Source: Nocardioides nitrophenolicus
GTDB taxonomy: Bacteria; Actinomycetota; Actinomycetes; Propionibacteriales; Nocardioidaceae
DNA: 64,000 bases
Reading direction: 5' to 3'
Assembly: GCF_016907515.1 (NCBI RefSeq)
Contig: NZ_JAFBBY010000001.1
Coordinates: 3,162,001-3,226,000 of the forward strand
Part shown: positions 15,991 to 28,255 of the stretch, piece after piece
Position numbering within the stretch: the stretch's first letter is position 1
How the letters are laid out: each line of letters opens with the position of its first letter
Notes under the pieces: model-generated
Seen by the model: the letters and a program-made list of their open reading frames with translations, nothing else
Database searches by the model: none
What the model was told of the DNA's origin: nothing
Translations under genes and position numbers: made by a program

Positions 15991-17256
15991 GTGACGCGAG
16001 TGCGTTCTCCCAGCTTCGGTACCGGTCTGGCCGCCCTCGTCCTGACGGCGGTGGTCTGCGTCCCCGGCGCGCAGGCGGACCCGCCCGCCGATCCGGCGGT
16101 GCCGAGTACGCCGGCCGGGCCCAGTGCCGCGGACGTCCAGGCCGCGCGGGAGCGGGCCGGCGCGGCCGAGGGCGAGGTGGCGGCGATCCAGCAGCGGCTG
16201 GCGGGCGCGGCCGCGGAGCTCGACAGGGCGACGATCCAGGCGGCGCGCGCCACCGAGACCTGGAACGGTGCCCGGTGGGCGGCCCGCACGGCCCGGGCGG
16301 CTGAGGTGCAGGCGATCGCCGACGCGGCGAGTGCCGACCAGGTGCTGGCCGAGCACGAGGCCTCCTTCCGCGACGCCGTGATCACCGTCCAGGGCCTGGG
16401 CCTGGAGCTGACCGTCGTCGAGGCGATCGTCGACGCCAAGGGCATCGACGCGCTGCTCGAGCAGACCTCGGCGAGCGAGCACCTGCAGGCGCTCTTCGAC
16501 CAGCGCCGCGACGAGTACGTCGCCGCGTCCGCGGCCGCGACCGAGGCCGCCGACGCGGCCACCGCGGCCTCGGCGGAGGCGGACCGTGCCCTCGCCGACG
16601 CCCGCGCCGCGCGCGACGCGGCCCGGGCGGCCGCCCAGGACGCGGAGGCGGTCACCGCGCGGATCGAGGGCCGGCGTACCCGACTGGTGAAGCGGCTCGC
16701 CCGGCTCCAGGGGGTCAGTGTCGCGGTCGCCCGCGCCCACCAGGCCGCGGTCGACGCGGAGGCGGCGGCGAACGCCGCGGCGGCGGCGAAGGCGGCCGAG
16801 GATGCCAAGGCGGCCGACGCGACCAAGGCCACGAAGGGCCAGCCCGACGCCGATCCGGCGCCCTCGGCCACGCCCACGTCCACGCCCGCTCCCGGCGACG
16901 GCGCCCAGGCGGCGATCGCGTTCGCCCGGGCGCAGCTCGGCGAGCCCTACCGCTGGGGCGCGGCCGGTCCGTCGGCCTGGGACTGCTCCGGGCTGGTCGC
17001 GAAGGCCTGGGCCGCGGGCGGCAAGTCGCTGCCGCACTACTCCGTGGCGCAGTACGCCCAGTCCACGCCGATCACCCGCGACCAGCTCCGGCCCGGCGAC
17101 CTGGTGTTCTGGTCCGACGGTGGTCCGAGCGCGATCTTCCATGTCGCGCTGTACGCCGGCGACGGGCAGATCATCCACGCCCCGCGCACCGGCCGGCCGG
17201 TCAGCCAGGAGTCGATCGACTACTGGCGCACGCCTGACTTCTACGCGCGCCCGTAG
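15991..17256 (+). CDS. Secreted NlpC/P60 peptidoglycan hydrolase with coiled-coil domain
   Basis: This 421-aa protein starts at GTG 15991. Its signal peptide ends near VPGAQA (about residue 29). A long Ala-rich coiled coil spans about 45-290, followed by a Pro/Thr/Ser linker. The C-terminal NlpC/P60 domain has catalytic Cys in WDCSGLV, His in FHVALYAGD and a third polar residue in IIHAPRTG. This RipA-like layout is typical of D,L-endopeptidases that split daughter cells. A MarP homologue, whose known substrate is RipA in mycobacteria, is in the same window. Identity as RipA itself is not claimed. Confidence 0.88.
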   Translation: MTRVRSPSFGTGLAALVLTAVVCVPGAQADPPADPAVPSTPAGPSAADVQAARERAGAAEGEVAAIQQRLAGAAAELDRATIQAARATETWNGARWAARTARAAEVQAIADAASADQVLAEHEASFRDAVITVQGLGLELTVVEAIVDAKGIDALLEQTSASEHLQALFDQRRDEYVAASAAATEAADAATAASAEADRALADARAARDAARAAAQDAEAVTARIEGRRTRLVKRLARLQGVSVAVARAHQAAVDAEAAANAAAAAKAAEDAKAADATKATKGQPDADPAPSATPTSTPAPGDGAQAAIAFARAQLGEPYRWGAAGPSAWDCSGLVAKAWAAGGKSLPHYSVAQYAQSTPITRDQLRPGDLVFWSDGGPSAIFHVALYAGDGQIIHAPRTGRPVSQESIDYWRTPDFYARP

Positions 17257-17274
17257 GGCCGCTAGGTTCGCCCC

Positions 17275-19251
17275 ATGGCCGAGGAGTCCACCACGCCCCC
17301 GGAGCTGACGGTCGACGTCGCTGCGCTGACCGCCCTGCTCGACGGGAGGTACGCCGACGTCCGCCGCACCGTGCGTGAGCTGCTGCCGGCGTACGCCTCG
17401 GTGCTCGAGGACGCCGAGACCATGCCGCGCGAGGAGTTCCGCGAGCGGGTCAAGGACGTGGTGCTCGAGATCGCCGGCACCGGCGCCGCGGGGATGGGCT
17501 TCCCGAAGGAGTACGGCGGCGGAGGCGACATCGGCGCCTCGATCGCGGCCTTCGAGTCCCTGGCGTACGGCGACCTGTCGGTCCTGGTCAAGGTGGGCGT
17601 GCAGTTCGGCCTGTTCGGCGGCGCGATCCTGCAGCTCGGCACCCAGCGTCATCACGACGCCTACCTCGCCGACGTGGTGAGCGGCCGGCTGCTCGGCTGC
17701 TTCGCGATGACCGAGACCGGACACGGCAGCAACGTCCAGGCGCTCGGCACGGTCGCGAGCTACGACCCGGCGACGTCCGAGTTCGTCGTCACCACCACGA
17801 GTGAGCAGGCCGGCAAGGACTACATCGGCAACGCCGCGAAGCACGCCCGGGTCGCGGTGGTGTTCGCCCAGCTCGAGGTGGCCGGCGAGGGGCACGGCGT
17901 GCACGCGCTCGTCGTACCGCTGCGCGACGAGGCCGGTGCGACGCTGCCGGGCGTCCGGATCGAGGACGACGGCCACAAGATGGGCCTCAACGGCGTCGAC
18001 AACGGCCGGATCTGGTTCGACCCCGATGGCACCGTGCGGGTGCCACGAGAGAACTTGCTCAACCGGTTCGCCGACGTCACCGACGACGGCCGCTACGTCA
18101 GCGAGATCGAGAGCCCGGGCCGCCGCTTCTTCACCATGCTCGGCACCCTGGTCCAGGGCCGGGTGTCCGTGGGCGGGGCCGGGCTGAGCGCGTCGAAGGC
18201 GGCGCTGACCATCGCCGTGCGCTACGGCCTGCTGCGCCGGCAGTTCGAGACCGGCACCGAGGACGAGGGCACCGAGCAGCTGCTGCTCGACTACGGCCTG
18301 CACCAGCGGCGGCTGTTCCCACGGCTGGCGCGCACCTATGCGCTGCACTTCGCCCAGGAGGTGCTGGCCGGCGAGCTGCACGACGTCTTCTCCGGCATCC
18401 GCGACGACGAGGAGACCCGCCGGCTGCTGGAGTCGCGGGCGGCCGGGACGAAGGCGCTGGCGACCTGGCACGCCACCGACACGATCCAGGAGTGCCGCGA
18501 GGCGTGCGGTGGCGCCGGCTATCTCGCGGTCAACCGGTTCGCCGCGCTCAAGGCCGACACCGACGTCTTCACCACCTTCGAGGGCGACAACCACGTCCTG
18601 CTGCAGCTGGTCGGCAAGGGCCTGCTCACCGACTACGCGAGCGACTTCTCCGACCTCGACCAGCTCGGGATGGTCCGGTTCGTGGCGGGGCTGGCCGTCG
18701 AGACCGTGCTGGAGCGGACCCGGGTGCACCGCCTCTTCGAGCAGCTCCGCGATGCCCTGCCGGGCGGCTCCGACGACTGGCACACCGACAGCGGGCTGCG
18801 CGACCCCAACTACCACCTGGCGATGTACCGGTTCCGGGAGGAGCACCTGATCGGCGGCGTCGCCCGGCGCCTCAAGCGGGGCGTCGACTCGGGGATGAAC
18901 CCGGGGGAGGTGTTCTCGCGGGTCCAGGACCACGTCATCGCCGCCGCGCGCGCCCACGTCGAGCGGCTGGTGCTGGAGGCGTTCACGGACAAGGTCGCCG
19001 GGCTCGAGGACGGCGACCTCAAGCTCACCCTCAACCTGCTCTGCGACCTGCACGCACTGTCCGGCATCGAGGCCGACCGCGCCTGGTTCATCGAGCACGG
19101 CCGGCTCACCACCCAGCGCTCGAAGGCGATCACCCGCGAGGTGGCCGAGCTGTGCCGCCGGCTGCGGCCGATCGCGCGCGAGCTGGTCGACGCGTTCGCC
19201 GTACCCGAGAGCCTGCTCCGCGCCGACGCGCTCCTCGGAGGAGGGTCATGA
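17275..19251 (+). CDS. Acyl-CoA oxidase/dehydrogenase family flavoenzyme
   Basis: At 658 aa this matches peroxisomal-type acyl-CoA oxidases rather than the roughly 380-aa dehydrogenases. It has the FAD/substrate motif CFAMTETGHGSNVQ, the middle beta-domain, and TFEGDNHVLLQLVGKGLL near residue 430, followed by a C-terminal oxidase domain. It would introduce an alpha-beta double bond in acyl-CoA. TAGGTT at 17263-17268 lies 6 nt before the ATG, suggesting a leaderless start. It is coupled by ATGA overlap to a methyltransferase and then to a TetR gene. Confidence 0.85.
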   Translation: MAEESTTPPELTVDVAALTALLDGRYADVRRTVRELLPAYASVLEDAETMPREEFRERVKDVVLEIAGTGAAGMGFPKEYGGGGDIGASIAAFESLAYGDLSVLVKVGVQFGLFGGAILQLGTQRHHDAYLADVVSGRLLGCFAMTETGHGSNVQALGTVASYDPATSEFVVTTTSEQAGKDYIGNAAKHARVAVVFAQLEVAGEGHGVHALVVPLRDEAGATLPGVRIEDDGHKMGLNGVDNGRIWFDPDGTVRVPRENLLNRFADVTDDGRYVSEIESPGRRFFTMLGTLVQGRVSVGGAGLSASKAALTIAVRYGLLRRQFETGTEDEGTEQLLLDYGLHQRRLFPRLARTYALHFAQEVLAGELHDVFSGIRDDEETRRLLESRAAGTKALATWHATDTIQECREACGGAGYLAVNRFAALKADTDVFTTFEGDNHVLLQLVGKGLLTDYASDFSDLDQLGMVRFVAGLAVETVLERTRVHRLFEQLRDALPGGSDDWHTDSGLRDPNYHLAMYRFREEHLIGGVARRLKRGVDSGMNPGEVFSRVQDHVIAAARAHVERLVLEAFTDKVAGLEDGDLKLTLNLLCDLHALSGIEADRAWFIEHGRLTTQRSKAITREVAELCRRLRPIARELVDAFAVPESLLRADALLGGGS

Positions 19252-19931
19252 TCCGGGCCACCCTGTCCCACGTCCCCGGACTGGGCGGCTGGTCCGACGA
19301 CCCGCTGTGGGCGTCCTTCTACGACTGGACGGTCGAGCACCCGACCGCCGGCGGCGCGCTCTGGCGTCTCGGCATCAACAGCGACCTGCGCCGGCTCTAC
19401 CGCGCGGCCGACGAGATCGGCCGCCAGCCCGCCGGCAGCCGGATCCTCGACATCCCCTGCGGCGGTGGGGTCGCGCTGCGCGGCCTGCGGCCCGGACAGG
19501 GCGTGGAGTACGTCGCCGGCGACATCGCGCAGACCATGCTGGACCGCACCCTGCGGGTCGCCGAGCGGCGCGGCGTCGTCGACCAGGTGACGCCGCGCAT
19601 CGCCGACGTCGGCGACCTGCCGTTCGACGACGCGTCCTTCGACCTCGTGGTCACCTTCACCGGTCTGCACTGCTTCCCCGAGCCCGAGCGGGCGGTGGTC
19701 GAGATGGCGCGGGTGCTGCGGCCCGGCGGCGTGCTCACTGGGAGCGCGCTGCTCAACGACACCGGCCTCCGCTTCGAGCCGCTGCGCCAGGTCGGCCGGG
19801 TCGCCGGCCTCCTCGGGCCCGGCTGCACGAGCGCCGAGCTGGAGGACTGGCTCGCCCGGGAGGGCGTCGCCGACCTGGTGGTCGAGCGCAGCGGCGCGAT
19901 CGCCTACTTCCGCGGGGTCAAGCGCGGGTGA
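19248..19931 (+). CDS. Class I SAM-dependent methyltransferase
   Basis: The ATG at 19248 overlaps the oxidase stop and gives 227 aa. The SAM-binding motif I is ILDIPCGGGVALRGL, followed by GDIAQTMLD, LPFDDASFDLVV and the post-motif RVLRPGG. These mark a Methyltransf_11-type enzyme acting on a small molecule, often lipids or quinones. It lies between an acyl-CoA oxidase and a TetR regulator in one overlapping operon, so a lipid-related role is plausible. The substrate is unknown. Confidence 0.82.
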   Translation: MIRATLSHVPGLGGWSDDPLWASFYDWTVEHPTAGGALWRLGINSDLRRLYRAADEIGRQPAGSRILDIPCGGGVALRGLRPGQGVEYVAGDIAQTMLDRTLRVAERRGVVDQVTPRIADVGDLPFDDASFDLVVTFTGLHCFPEPERAVVEMARVLRPGGVLTGSALLNDTGLRFEPLRQVGRVAGLLGPGCTSAELEDWLAREGVADLVVERSGAIAYFRGVKRG

Positions 19932-20515
19932 GCGCGGCCGCGGAGCGTCGTACCGCTGTCTTCGCGGCGCTGCGCGCCCTGCTCCTCGAGCGGCCCTGGG
20001 GCGATGTCACGCTGGAGGCGGTCGCCCGGGACGCCGGCGTGAGCCGCCAGACGCTCTACAACTCCTTCGGGTCGCGCCACGGGCTCGCCCAGGCCTACAC
20101 GGTCGACCTCGCCGACGCGCTGTGCGCGCTCATCGCCGCGACCCTCGCCGAGCACGCCTCGCCGCGGGACGGCCTGGAGCACGGGCTGCGGCTGTTCCTC
20201 GAGACCGCCGCCGACGACCCGCTGATCGGGCGGGTGCGTGCCGGCGACGCCCACCACGACCTGGTCCGGATCGTCACCACCGACGCCGGTCCGCTGCTCG
20301 TCCGGGTCGCCGAGCGACTCGAGGCCGGCGCGCTGGCCGCCTGGCCGGGAGCCGACCCGGACGTCGTACGGGTGCTCGCGCGGACGCTGGCCCGGATCGC
20401 GCTCAGCTACGTCACCATGCCGCCGGAGTACGACGACAGCCCCGCGGCGATCGCCGCAGGGCTGTCGGTGCTGTTGACGCCTGGAGCCGCTGGCCGCCAG
20501 GGCGTTGAGCCCTAG
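19928..20515 (+). CDS. TetR family transcriptional regulator
   Basis: The GTG at 19928 overlaps the methyltransferase stop (GTGA), giving 195 aa. The N-terminal helix-turn-helix reads VTLEAVARDAGVSRQTLYNSF, a clear TetR pattern, and the remaining helical part is the ligand domain. As last gene of the acyl-CoA oxidase/methyltransferase operon it probably regulates that operon. No obvious palindromic operator was spotted upstream of 17275. Confidence 0.85.
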   Translation: MSAAAERRTAVFAALRALLLERPWGDVTLEAVARDAGVSRQTLYNSFGSRHGLAQAYTVDLADALCALIAATLAEHASPRDGLEHGLRLFLETAADDPLIGRVRAGDAHHDLVRIVTTDAGPLLVRVAERLEAGALAAWPGADPDVVRVLARTLARIALSYVTMPPEYDDSPAAIAAGLSVLLTPGAAGRQGVEP

Positions 20516-20519
20516 TCTC

Positions 20520-20602
20520 GTCGAGCGCGCCGCGTTGCCTGGACGTAGCGGAGCGAGGAACGAGCGGAGCGGAGGAAGGCGACGCGCGAAAGCGCGCTCG
20601 AC
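20520..20602. terminator. Long imperfect hairpin between convergent tetR and ppa
   Basis: GTCGAGCGCGC at 20520-20530 pairs with GCGCGCTCGAC at 20592-20602. The inner CGCGTTGCCT at 20531-20540 pairs with AGGCGACGCG at about 20577-20586, leaving a short bulge. There is no T-tract, as is common for actinobacterial terminators. The loop is a GAGCGGAG-rich purine repeat. Its place between convergent genes supports bidirectional termination. Confidence 0.55.
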
Positions 20603-20628
20603 ATGCGCGAGCGCAGCGAGCGCCAGGA

Positions 20629-21114
20629 TCAATGAGTCTTGAAGCGCTCGAAGGACGCGGCGATCTCGGCCTCTGCCTCGGTGCGGCCGACCCAGTCGGC
20701 GCCCTCGACGGACTTGCCGGGCTCGAGGTCCTTGTAGACCTCGAAGAAGTGCTGGATCTCGAGGCGGTCGAAGTTCGGGACGTGGTTGATGTCGCGCAGG
20801 TGCTCCATGCGCGGGTCGCCCGCGGGGACGCAGAGGACCTTGTCGTCGCCGCCGGCCTCGTCGGTCATCCGGAACATGCCGATCGCGCGGCACTTGATGA
20901 GGCAGCCCGGGAAGGTCGGCTCCTGGAGCAGGACCAGCGCGTCGAGCGGGTCGCCGTCCTGGCCGAGGGTGTCCTCGATGTAGCCGTAGTCGGCGGGGTA
21001 CATCGTCGAGGTGAAGAGGAACCGGTCGAGGCGCATCCGCCCGGTCTCGTGGTCGACCTCGTACTTGTTGCGGCTCCCCTTGGGGATCTCCACGAGGACG
21101 TCGAACTCCAGCAC
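20629..21114 (-). CDS. ppa: Inorganic pyrophosphatase
   Basis: The GTG at 21114 (161 aa) is chosen because it starts [18 protein letters not shown], the normal N-terminus of family I pyrophosphatases, and has GGAGG upstream at a good distance. A longer frame to 21204 lacks support. The metal-binding region [18 protein letters not shown] (Asp cluster) and the active-site YPADYG are present. It hydrolyses PPi and drives biosynthesis. It is divergent from dacB, as in M. tuberculosis. Confidence 0.95.
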   Translation of the reverse strand: MLEFDVLVEIPKGSRNKYEVDHETGRMRLDRFLFTSTMYPADYGYIEDTLGQDGDPLDALVLLQEPTFPGCLIKCRAIGMFRMTDEAGGDDKVLCVPAGDPRMEHLRDINHVPNFDRLEIQHFFEVYKDLEPGKSVEGADWVGRTEAEAEIAASFERFKTH

Positions 21115-21248
21115 TGGCTTCCTCCACACACTCTCGACCCGGATCGGCTCGTGACCACGCTCGAGCGCGCCCGGGGCCGATGTTCGCAGCATTGTCCCGC
21201 ACAATGTCCCCGAACGCGCAGTCGGGGAGCACCCTCGGGAGGAGAACG

Positions 21249-22712
21249 GTGGCCAAGAAGGACCGCGAGCCCGGGGCCGGGCGCGCCCGGCGGGTGGTGT
21301 CCGGGGTGCTGGTGGTGGCCCTGCTCGCCGGAGCCGGTGTCGCCTGGCGGACCGGGTGGGCCGAGCGGTGGTGGGACGAGCTGCGCGCCGACGCGGGTAC
21401 GCCGGCCGACCCGGCGGCGGTCGCGCCCCCGCCGGAGGTCGACGTGCCGCCGGTCGTCGTCCCCGACGCGTGGGCGCCGACCGCCGACGGCACCGCCCCG
21501 CTCGACGCCGCCGCGGTGCAGCAGGCGCTCGCCCCGCTGGACTCGGCCGCCCTGGGTCGGCACGTGATCGCGGCGGTCGGACCGCTCGAGGGCACCGGCT
21601 ACGCCTACGAGGCGGCGGAGGGTGCCGGCGTCGCCATCCCGGCGTCGACGACCAAGCTGGTCACCTCGACGGCGGCGCTCTTCCTGCTCGGGCCCGAGCA
21701 CACCTTCGCGACCACGACCGTGCTCGACACCAGCGGTACGACGCCCCGCCTGGTCCTCGTCGGCGGCGGCGACCCGCTGCTGGCGCGCGAGCCCAACCCG
21801 GCGCCGACGGGCGCGACGTACGACCCGAAGCGGGCCGACGTCCGCACCCTCGCCAAGCGGACCGCCCGCGCGCTGAAGGCGTCGGGGGTGACGAGCGTCG
21901 AGCTCGGCTTCGACGACTCGCTGTTCACCGGTCCGGCGGTGCACCCGCGGTGGAAGCCGGACTACATCCCCGAGGAGGTCAACCCGATCAGCGCGCTGTG
22001 GGTCGACGAGGGCCGGGCGCTCCCGGGCCGGGGTCCGGTCGCCGATCCCGCCCTGGAGGCGGCCACCACCTTCGCGCAGGCGCTCGCCCGCCGTGGGATC
22101 GCCGTCACCGGCGGTCCCGCCCGCACCACCGCTCCCGCGACCGCCACCGAGGTCGCGCGGGTGACCAGCCCGACCGTCGCGCAGATCGTGCAGCGGCTGG
22201 TCGAGGTCAGCGACAACGCCGCCGCCGAGGTGCTGCTGCGCCAGGCCGGGGTCGCCGACTCCGGCGAGGGCTCGTTCGCCGGCGGCCAGCGGGCCGTCGA
22301 GCGGGTGCTCACCGCCAACGGCATCGACCTGCGCGGCTCGGTCCTGTACGACGGCAGCGGGCTGTCCCGCGCCAACCGGCTGGCGCCCGGCGTCCTCGTC
22401 GACGTGCTCCGCCTGGCCGCCTCCGCCGACCACCCCCAGCTCCGCCCGCTGCTCGCCGCCCTGCCCGTCGCCGGCTACACCGGCTCGCTGACCGACCGGA
22501 TGGACCTCGGTCCCGCCGCCGGCCGCGGCCGGGTCCGCGCCAAGACCGGCACCCTCACCGGCGTCACCTCGCTCGCCGGGATCGCCATCGACGCCCAGGG
22601 CCACCTGCTGGCGTTCGCGCTGATGGCCGACAAGGTAAAGAAGGACAAGTCGCTGCTCGCCCGGACCACGATGGACTCCGCCGCGGCCGGCCTCGGCGCC
22701 TGCCTGTGCTGA
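21249..22712 (+). CDS. dacB: D-alanyl-D-alanine carboxypeptidase (PBP4 / S13 family)
   Basis: The GTG at 21249 has GGGAGGAG upstream and gives 487 aa. An N-terminal membrane anchor lies at about residues 15-35. The three penicillin-binding motifs are in order and spaced as in S13 peptidases: S133-T-T-K136, S321-D-N and K432-T-G. It trims the terminal D-Ala from peptidoglycan stem peptides outside the cell. It is divergent from ppa and collinear with Rv3627c. Confidence 0.9.
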   Translation: MAKKDREPGAGRARRVVSGVLVVALLAGAGVAWRTGWAERWWDELRADAGTPADPAAVAPPPEVDVPPVVVPDAWAPTADGTAPLDAAAVQQALAPLDSAALGRHVIAAVGPLEGTGYAYEAAEGAGVAIPASTTKLVTSTAALFLLGPEHTFATTTVLDTSGTTPRLVLVGGGDPLLAREPNPAPTGATYDPKRADVRTLAKRTARALKASGVTSVELGFDDSLFTGPAVHPRWKPDYIPEEVNPISALWVDEGRALPGRGPVADPALEAATTFAQALARRGIAVTGGPARTTAPATATEVARVTSPTVAQIVQRLVEVSDNAAAEVLLRQAGVADSGEGSFAGGQRAVERVLTANGIDLRGSVLYDGSGLSRANRLAPGVLVDVLRLAASADHPQLRPLLAALPVAGYTGSLTDRMDLGPAAGRGRVRAKTGTLTGVTSLAGIAIDAQGHLLAFALMADKVKKDKSLLARTTMDSAAAGLGACLC

Positions 22713-22750
22713 CCACCCTCCGATTCGGAGACACGGCCTAGGCTTCCGTC

Positions 22751-23800
22751 ATGACCGCACCCGCCGTCCCGCTGCCCCCGATGATCGACTGGGGCCTCGC
22801 CGTGGCGCTCGGCTCCCGGCTGGCGGGGGACGGGCCGGTGGTGAGCCGGGCCGAGGCCGACGACGCGGTCGCCGAGCTCCGGGCGGGCGCGCACCGCTCG
22901 ACCGGGCTGGTCCGCGACTTCACCGGCCTGGACGCGCCGGAGGGCACGGCGCCGATCCTGGTCGTGGACCGGCCGGGCTGGGTGCAGGCCAACGCCGAGG
23001 GCTTCGAGATCGCGACCCGGCCGATGATCGAGAAGCTGGCCGCCAGCAAGCCGCCGAGCGGGATCGGGCTCAAGGTCGGCGCGAAGGTGACCGGCGCCGA
23101 GGTCGGCGGGCTGCTCGGCTTCCTGGCCGGCAAGGTGCTGGGGCAGTTCGATCCCTTCCACGAGCCCCACGGCCGGCTGCTGCTGGTCGCCCCCAACATC
23201 GTCCACGTCGAGCGCGAGCTCGACGTCGACCCCCATGACTTCCGGCTCTGGGTCTGCCTCCACGAGGAGACCCACCGGGTGCAGTTCACCGCCGTCCCGT
23301 GGATGCGAGAGCACCTGTTCTCGGAGATCCGGGCGATCAGCGACACCGTCGAGCCGAGCGGCTTCCTCGACGGCGGCCTGGAGCGGATCACCGAGGCGAT
23401 CAAGGCCGGCCGCAACGGCGGCAGCATCGTCGAGATGTTCAGCTCCCCCGAGCAGCAGCAGGTGATCGACCGGGTGACCGGCATGATGTCGCTGCTCGAG
23501 GGGCACGCCGACGTCGTGATGGACGACGTCGGCCCGACGGTCATCCCCAGCGTCGCCAAGATCCGCAAGAAGTTCACCCGGCGCCGGCAGGGCGTCGGCG
23601 CGCTCGACCGGGTGCTGCGGCGGCTGCTCGGGCTGGAGGCCAAGATGGCGCAGTACCGCGACGGCGCCCAGTTCGTGCGCGCCGTCGTCGACAAGGTCGG
23701 CATGGAGGAGTTCAACGCCGTCTGGGCGGGCCCCGAGAACCTTCCTGGCAAGGCCGAGCTGAGCGACCCCGAGAGCTGGGTCAAGCGGGTCCTCGCCTGA
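22751..23800 (+). CDS. Zinc-dependent metalloprotease-like protein (DUF2342)
   Basis: This 349-aa protein has HEETH (HExxH zinc motif) within WVCLHEETHRVQF. It matches the actinobacterial family annotated as zinc-dependent metalloprotease or coenzyme F420 biosynthesis-associated protein. TAGGCT at 22739-22744 ends 6 nt before the ATG, consistent with a leaderless start. It lies between dacB and tilS, the order of Rv3627c-Rv3626c-Rv3625c. Proteolytic activity is inferred from the motif only. Confidence 0.8.
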   Translation: MTAPAVPLPPMIDWGLAVALGSRLAGDGPVVSRAEADDAVAELRAGAHRSTGLVRDFTGLDAPEGTAPILVVDRPGWVQANAEGFEIATRPMIEKLAASKPPSGIGLKVGAKVTGAEVGGLLGFLAGKVLGQFDPFHEPHGRLLLVAPNIVHVERELDVDPHDFRLWVCLHEETHRVQFTAVPWMREHLFSEIRAISDTVEPSGFLDGGLERITEAIKAGRNGGSIVEMFSSPEQQQVIDRVTGMMSLLEGHADVVMDDVGPTVIPSVAKIRKKFTRRRQGVGALDRVLRRLLGLEAKMAQYRDGAQFVRAVVDKVGMEEFNAVWAGPENLPGKAELSDPESWVKRVLA

Positions 23801-23812
23801 CGGCTCGCTGAC

Positions 23813-24799
23813 ATGGGCCTCCATCCCGCGATCGCCGCCGTGCGCCACGGCGTACGACGCGCGCTCGCCGACCGCGAGCCCGGCGCCACCGTGGTGGTCG
23901 CGTGCTCGGGCGGCGCCGACTCGCTCGCCCTGCTCGCCGCGAGCGTGTTCGAGGGCCGCAAGGCGGGCCTCCGCGTCGTCGGCGCGACCGTCGACCACGG
24001 CCTGCAGCCCGGCTCGGCCGAGCACGCCGCCCGGGTCGTCGCCCAGATGACCGGCCTCGGCGCCGACGAAACCGCGACCGCACGGGTCCAGGTCGACCCG
24101 GCCGGCCTCGGGGTCGAGGCCGCGGCCCGCCGGGCGCGGTACGCCGTCCTCGACCAGCTCCGCGCCCACCTCCACGCCGAGCTGGTGCTGCTCGGTCACA
24201 CCCGCGACGACCAGGCGGAGACGGTGCTGCTCGGGCTGGCCCGCGGCTCCGGGGGACGCAGCCTCGCCGGGATGCGGCGCGGGTTCGACCACTACCGCCG
24301 TCCGCTCCTCGACGTGGCCCGCGCCGACACCGTGGCCGCCTGCCTGGCCGACGGGATCGAGTTCTGGGAGGACCCCCACAACAGCGACCCCGGCTTCGCG
24401 CGGGTCCGGGTCCGCCAACGGGTGCTGCCCGTCCTCGAGGACGAGCTCGGTCCCGGCATCGCCGCGACCCTGGCCCGGACCGCCGACCAGGTCCGTGCCG
24501 ACGTCGAGGCGCTCGACGCCCTCGCCGCCTCGGCGTACGCCGGGCTGGGTGGACCCGACGGCCTCCCCCTCGCGGGCCTCGGCGAGCTGCTCCCCGCGCT
24601 CGCGACCCGGGTGCTCCGGCTGGCCGCGCTCGACGCCGGCGCGCTGGACGCCGAGCTGTTCCACGTCCACGTCACCGCGCTGCACCGGCTGGCCCAGGGG
24701 GAGAGCGGCGGGGAGGTGCAGCTCCCCGGGCTCGTGACGGGCTTCCGCGACGGCGGCCACCTCCGGTTCCGGCCGACGGGCGGGCCTGTGGCAGGCTGA
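23813..24799 (+). CDS. tilS: tRNA(Ile)-lysidine synthase
   Basis: This 328-aa protein has the PP-loop ATP motif SGGADSLAL near residue 28, then VDHGLQ and [11 protein letters not shown], all diagnostic for TilS (called mesJ in mycobacteria). It converts the wobble cytidine of the AUA-reading tRNA(Ile) to lysidine. It starts 12 bp after the metalloprotease gene and is 4 bp from hpt, so the three are probably one operon. Confidence 0.93.
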   Translation: MGLHPAIAAVRHGVRRALADREPGATVVVACSGGADSLALLAASVFEGRKAGLRVVGATVDHGLQPGSAEHAARVVAQMTGLGADETATARVQVDPAGLGVEAAARRARYAVLDQLRAHLHAELVLLGHTRDDQAETVLLGLARGSGGRSLAGMRRGFDHYRRPLLDVARADTVAACLADGIEFWEDPHNSDPGFARVRVRQRVLPVLEDELGPGIAATLARTADQVRADVEALDALAASAYAGLGGPDGLPLAGLGELLPALATRVLRLAALDAGALDAELFHVHVTALHRLAQGESGGEVQLPGLVTGFRDGGHLRFRPTGGPVAG

Positions 24800-24803
24800 C
24801 GCC

Positions 24804-25355
24804 ATGCATGCGAGCGACGTCGCGGACGACCTGGTCGAGGTGCTCTTCACCGAGGAGCAGATCCAGGCCCGGGTGGTCGAGCTGGCCGCCGAGATCGACC
24901 GCGACTACGACGGCAAGGACCTGGTCCTGGTCGGCGTGCTGCGCGGCGCGGTGATGATCATGGCCGACCTCGCCCGGGCGCTCGGCAAGCACGTCGAGAT
25001 GGACTGGATGGCGGTGTCGTCGTACGGCTCCGGCACGAAGTCGTCCGGCGTGGTGCGGATCCTCAAGGACCTCGACGCCGACATCGCCGGGCGCCACGTG
25101 CTCATCGTCGACGAGATCATCGACACCGGCCTGACCCTGTCCTGGCTGACGTCGAACCTGGGCTCGCGGGGCCCCGCGAGCGTCGAGATCGCCACCCTGC
25201 TGCGCAAGCCGGAGGCGCTGCAGATGCCGGTGAAGCCCAAGTACGTCGGCTGGGACATCCCCAACGAGTTCGTCGTCGGCTACGGCCTCGACTACCGCGA
25301 GCGGTACCGCAACCTGCGCGACATCGGCACTCTCGCGCCCTCGGTCTACTCCTGA
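24804..25355 (+). CDS. hpt: Hypoxanthine phosphoribosyltransferase
   Basis: This 183-aa protein has the PRPP-binding motif [14 protein letters not shown], the upstream [15 protein letters not shown] loop and the C-terminal [16 protein letters not shown] motif of hypoxanthine-guanine phosphoribosyltransferases. It salvages purine bases. The tilS-hpt-ftsH order is conserved widely in bacteria, which supports the call. Confidence 0.94.
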   Translation: MHASDVADDLVEVLFTEEQIQARVVELAAEIDRDYDGKDLVLVGVLRGAVMIMADLARALGKHVEMDWMAVSSYGSGTKSSGVVRILKDLDADIAGRHVLIVDEIIDTGLTLSWLTSNLGSRGPASVEIATLLRKPEALQMPVKPKYVGWDIPNEFVVGYGLDYRERYRNLRDIGTLAPSVYS

Positions 25356-25463
25356 TCCCGGCTTCGCTACCCCGCCCAACCAGGGACCAGACAGAATGGG
25401 ACCCGTCGGCGGCGTGTACCGTCGTCTGATCCTTGTCGACGGAGTTGGGGAGCGAGTAAGTCT

Positions 25464-27517
<2,054 letters not shown>

Positions 27518-27521
<4 letters not shown>

Positions 27522-28126
27522 GCGAGCCCCTGGGCGCGCCGGGCGCGATCGGCGCGTTCGACCACGAGCGCGCCGAGGCCGCCGTCCGCGAGCTGCTGGC
27601 CGCCATCGGCGAGGACCCCGACCGCGAGGGGCTCCGCGACACCCCGGCCCGCGTGGCCCGGGCGTACGCCGAGCTCACCGCCGGGCTGCGGATGTCGCCG
27701 GAGGAGGTGCTGACCACCACCTTCGACCTCGGCCACGACGAGATGGTGCTGGTCCGCGACATCGAGCTGTGGTCGATGTGCGAGCACCACCTGGTGCCCT
27801 TCACCGGCGTCGCCCACGTCGGCTACATCCCGGCCGAGTCCGGCAAGATCACCGGCCTCTCCAAGCTGGCCCGCCTGGTCGACGTCTACGCCAAGCGGCC
27901 CCAGGTCCAGGAGCGGCTCACCACCCAGGTCGCCGACTCCTTGATGGAGATCCTCGGCGCCCGCGGCGTGATCGTGGTGATCGAGGCCGAGCACCTGTGC
28001 ATGACCATGCGCGGGGTCCGCAAGGCCGGCGCCCGGACCATCACCTCCGCGGTGCGGGGGACGATGTTGTCGAATGCGACCACGCGGGCCGAGGCGATGG
28101 CGCTCATCCACAGCCCGCGGGGCTGA
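27518..28126 (+). CDS. folE: GTP cyclohydrolase I
   Basis: The ATG at 27518 overlaps the ftsH stop and gives 202 aa. The zinc-binding [10 protein letters not shown] and CMTMRGV motifs are present, with the active-site [20 protein letters not shown] stretch. It converts GTP to dihydroneopterin triphosphate, the first step of folate synthesis. The remaining folate genes folP, folB and folK lie about 6 kb downstream, separated by the rhamnose island. Confidence 0.95.
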
Positions 28127-28131
28127 ATATC

Positions 28132-28249
28132 TGCAGGAATACCCGCTGAAGTGGGTAATCCTGCGGGCTTCCTGACGGAAACTGGCACTTCCTGACGTGT
28201 GCAACAGTCAGGAGGCGCAGGGATACCCGCTGAACCGGGTATTCCTGCA
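28132..28249. repeat. Composite palindromic element B
   Basis: Two 32-bp hairpins with nearly the same sequence lie at 28133-28164 and 28217-28248. Each starts GCAGGRATACCCGCTGAA and ends TCCTGC, and together they also form long outer arms. Between them CTTCCTGAC occurs twice, and TCCTGAC pairs with GTCAGGA around a GCAAC-containing loop. The layout mirrors element A at 2567-2690. It separates convergent folE and rmlCD and may terminate both. Confidence 0.75.
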
Positions 28250-28255
28250 CCGGCC

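Noticed and set aside
14338-19098. Very long reverse-strand open frame (about 1586 codons) and similar ones at 36426-40709 and 56082-60875
   Set aside because: They lie antisense to well-supported genes (PAP2 to acyl-CoA oxidase, polymerase, clpC) and have low-complexity Arg/Ala/Gly/Val-rich products, the usual shadow frames of GC-rich DNA.
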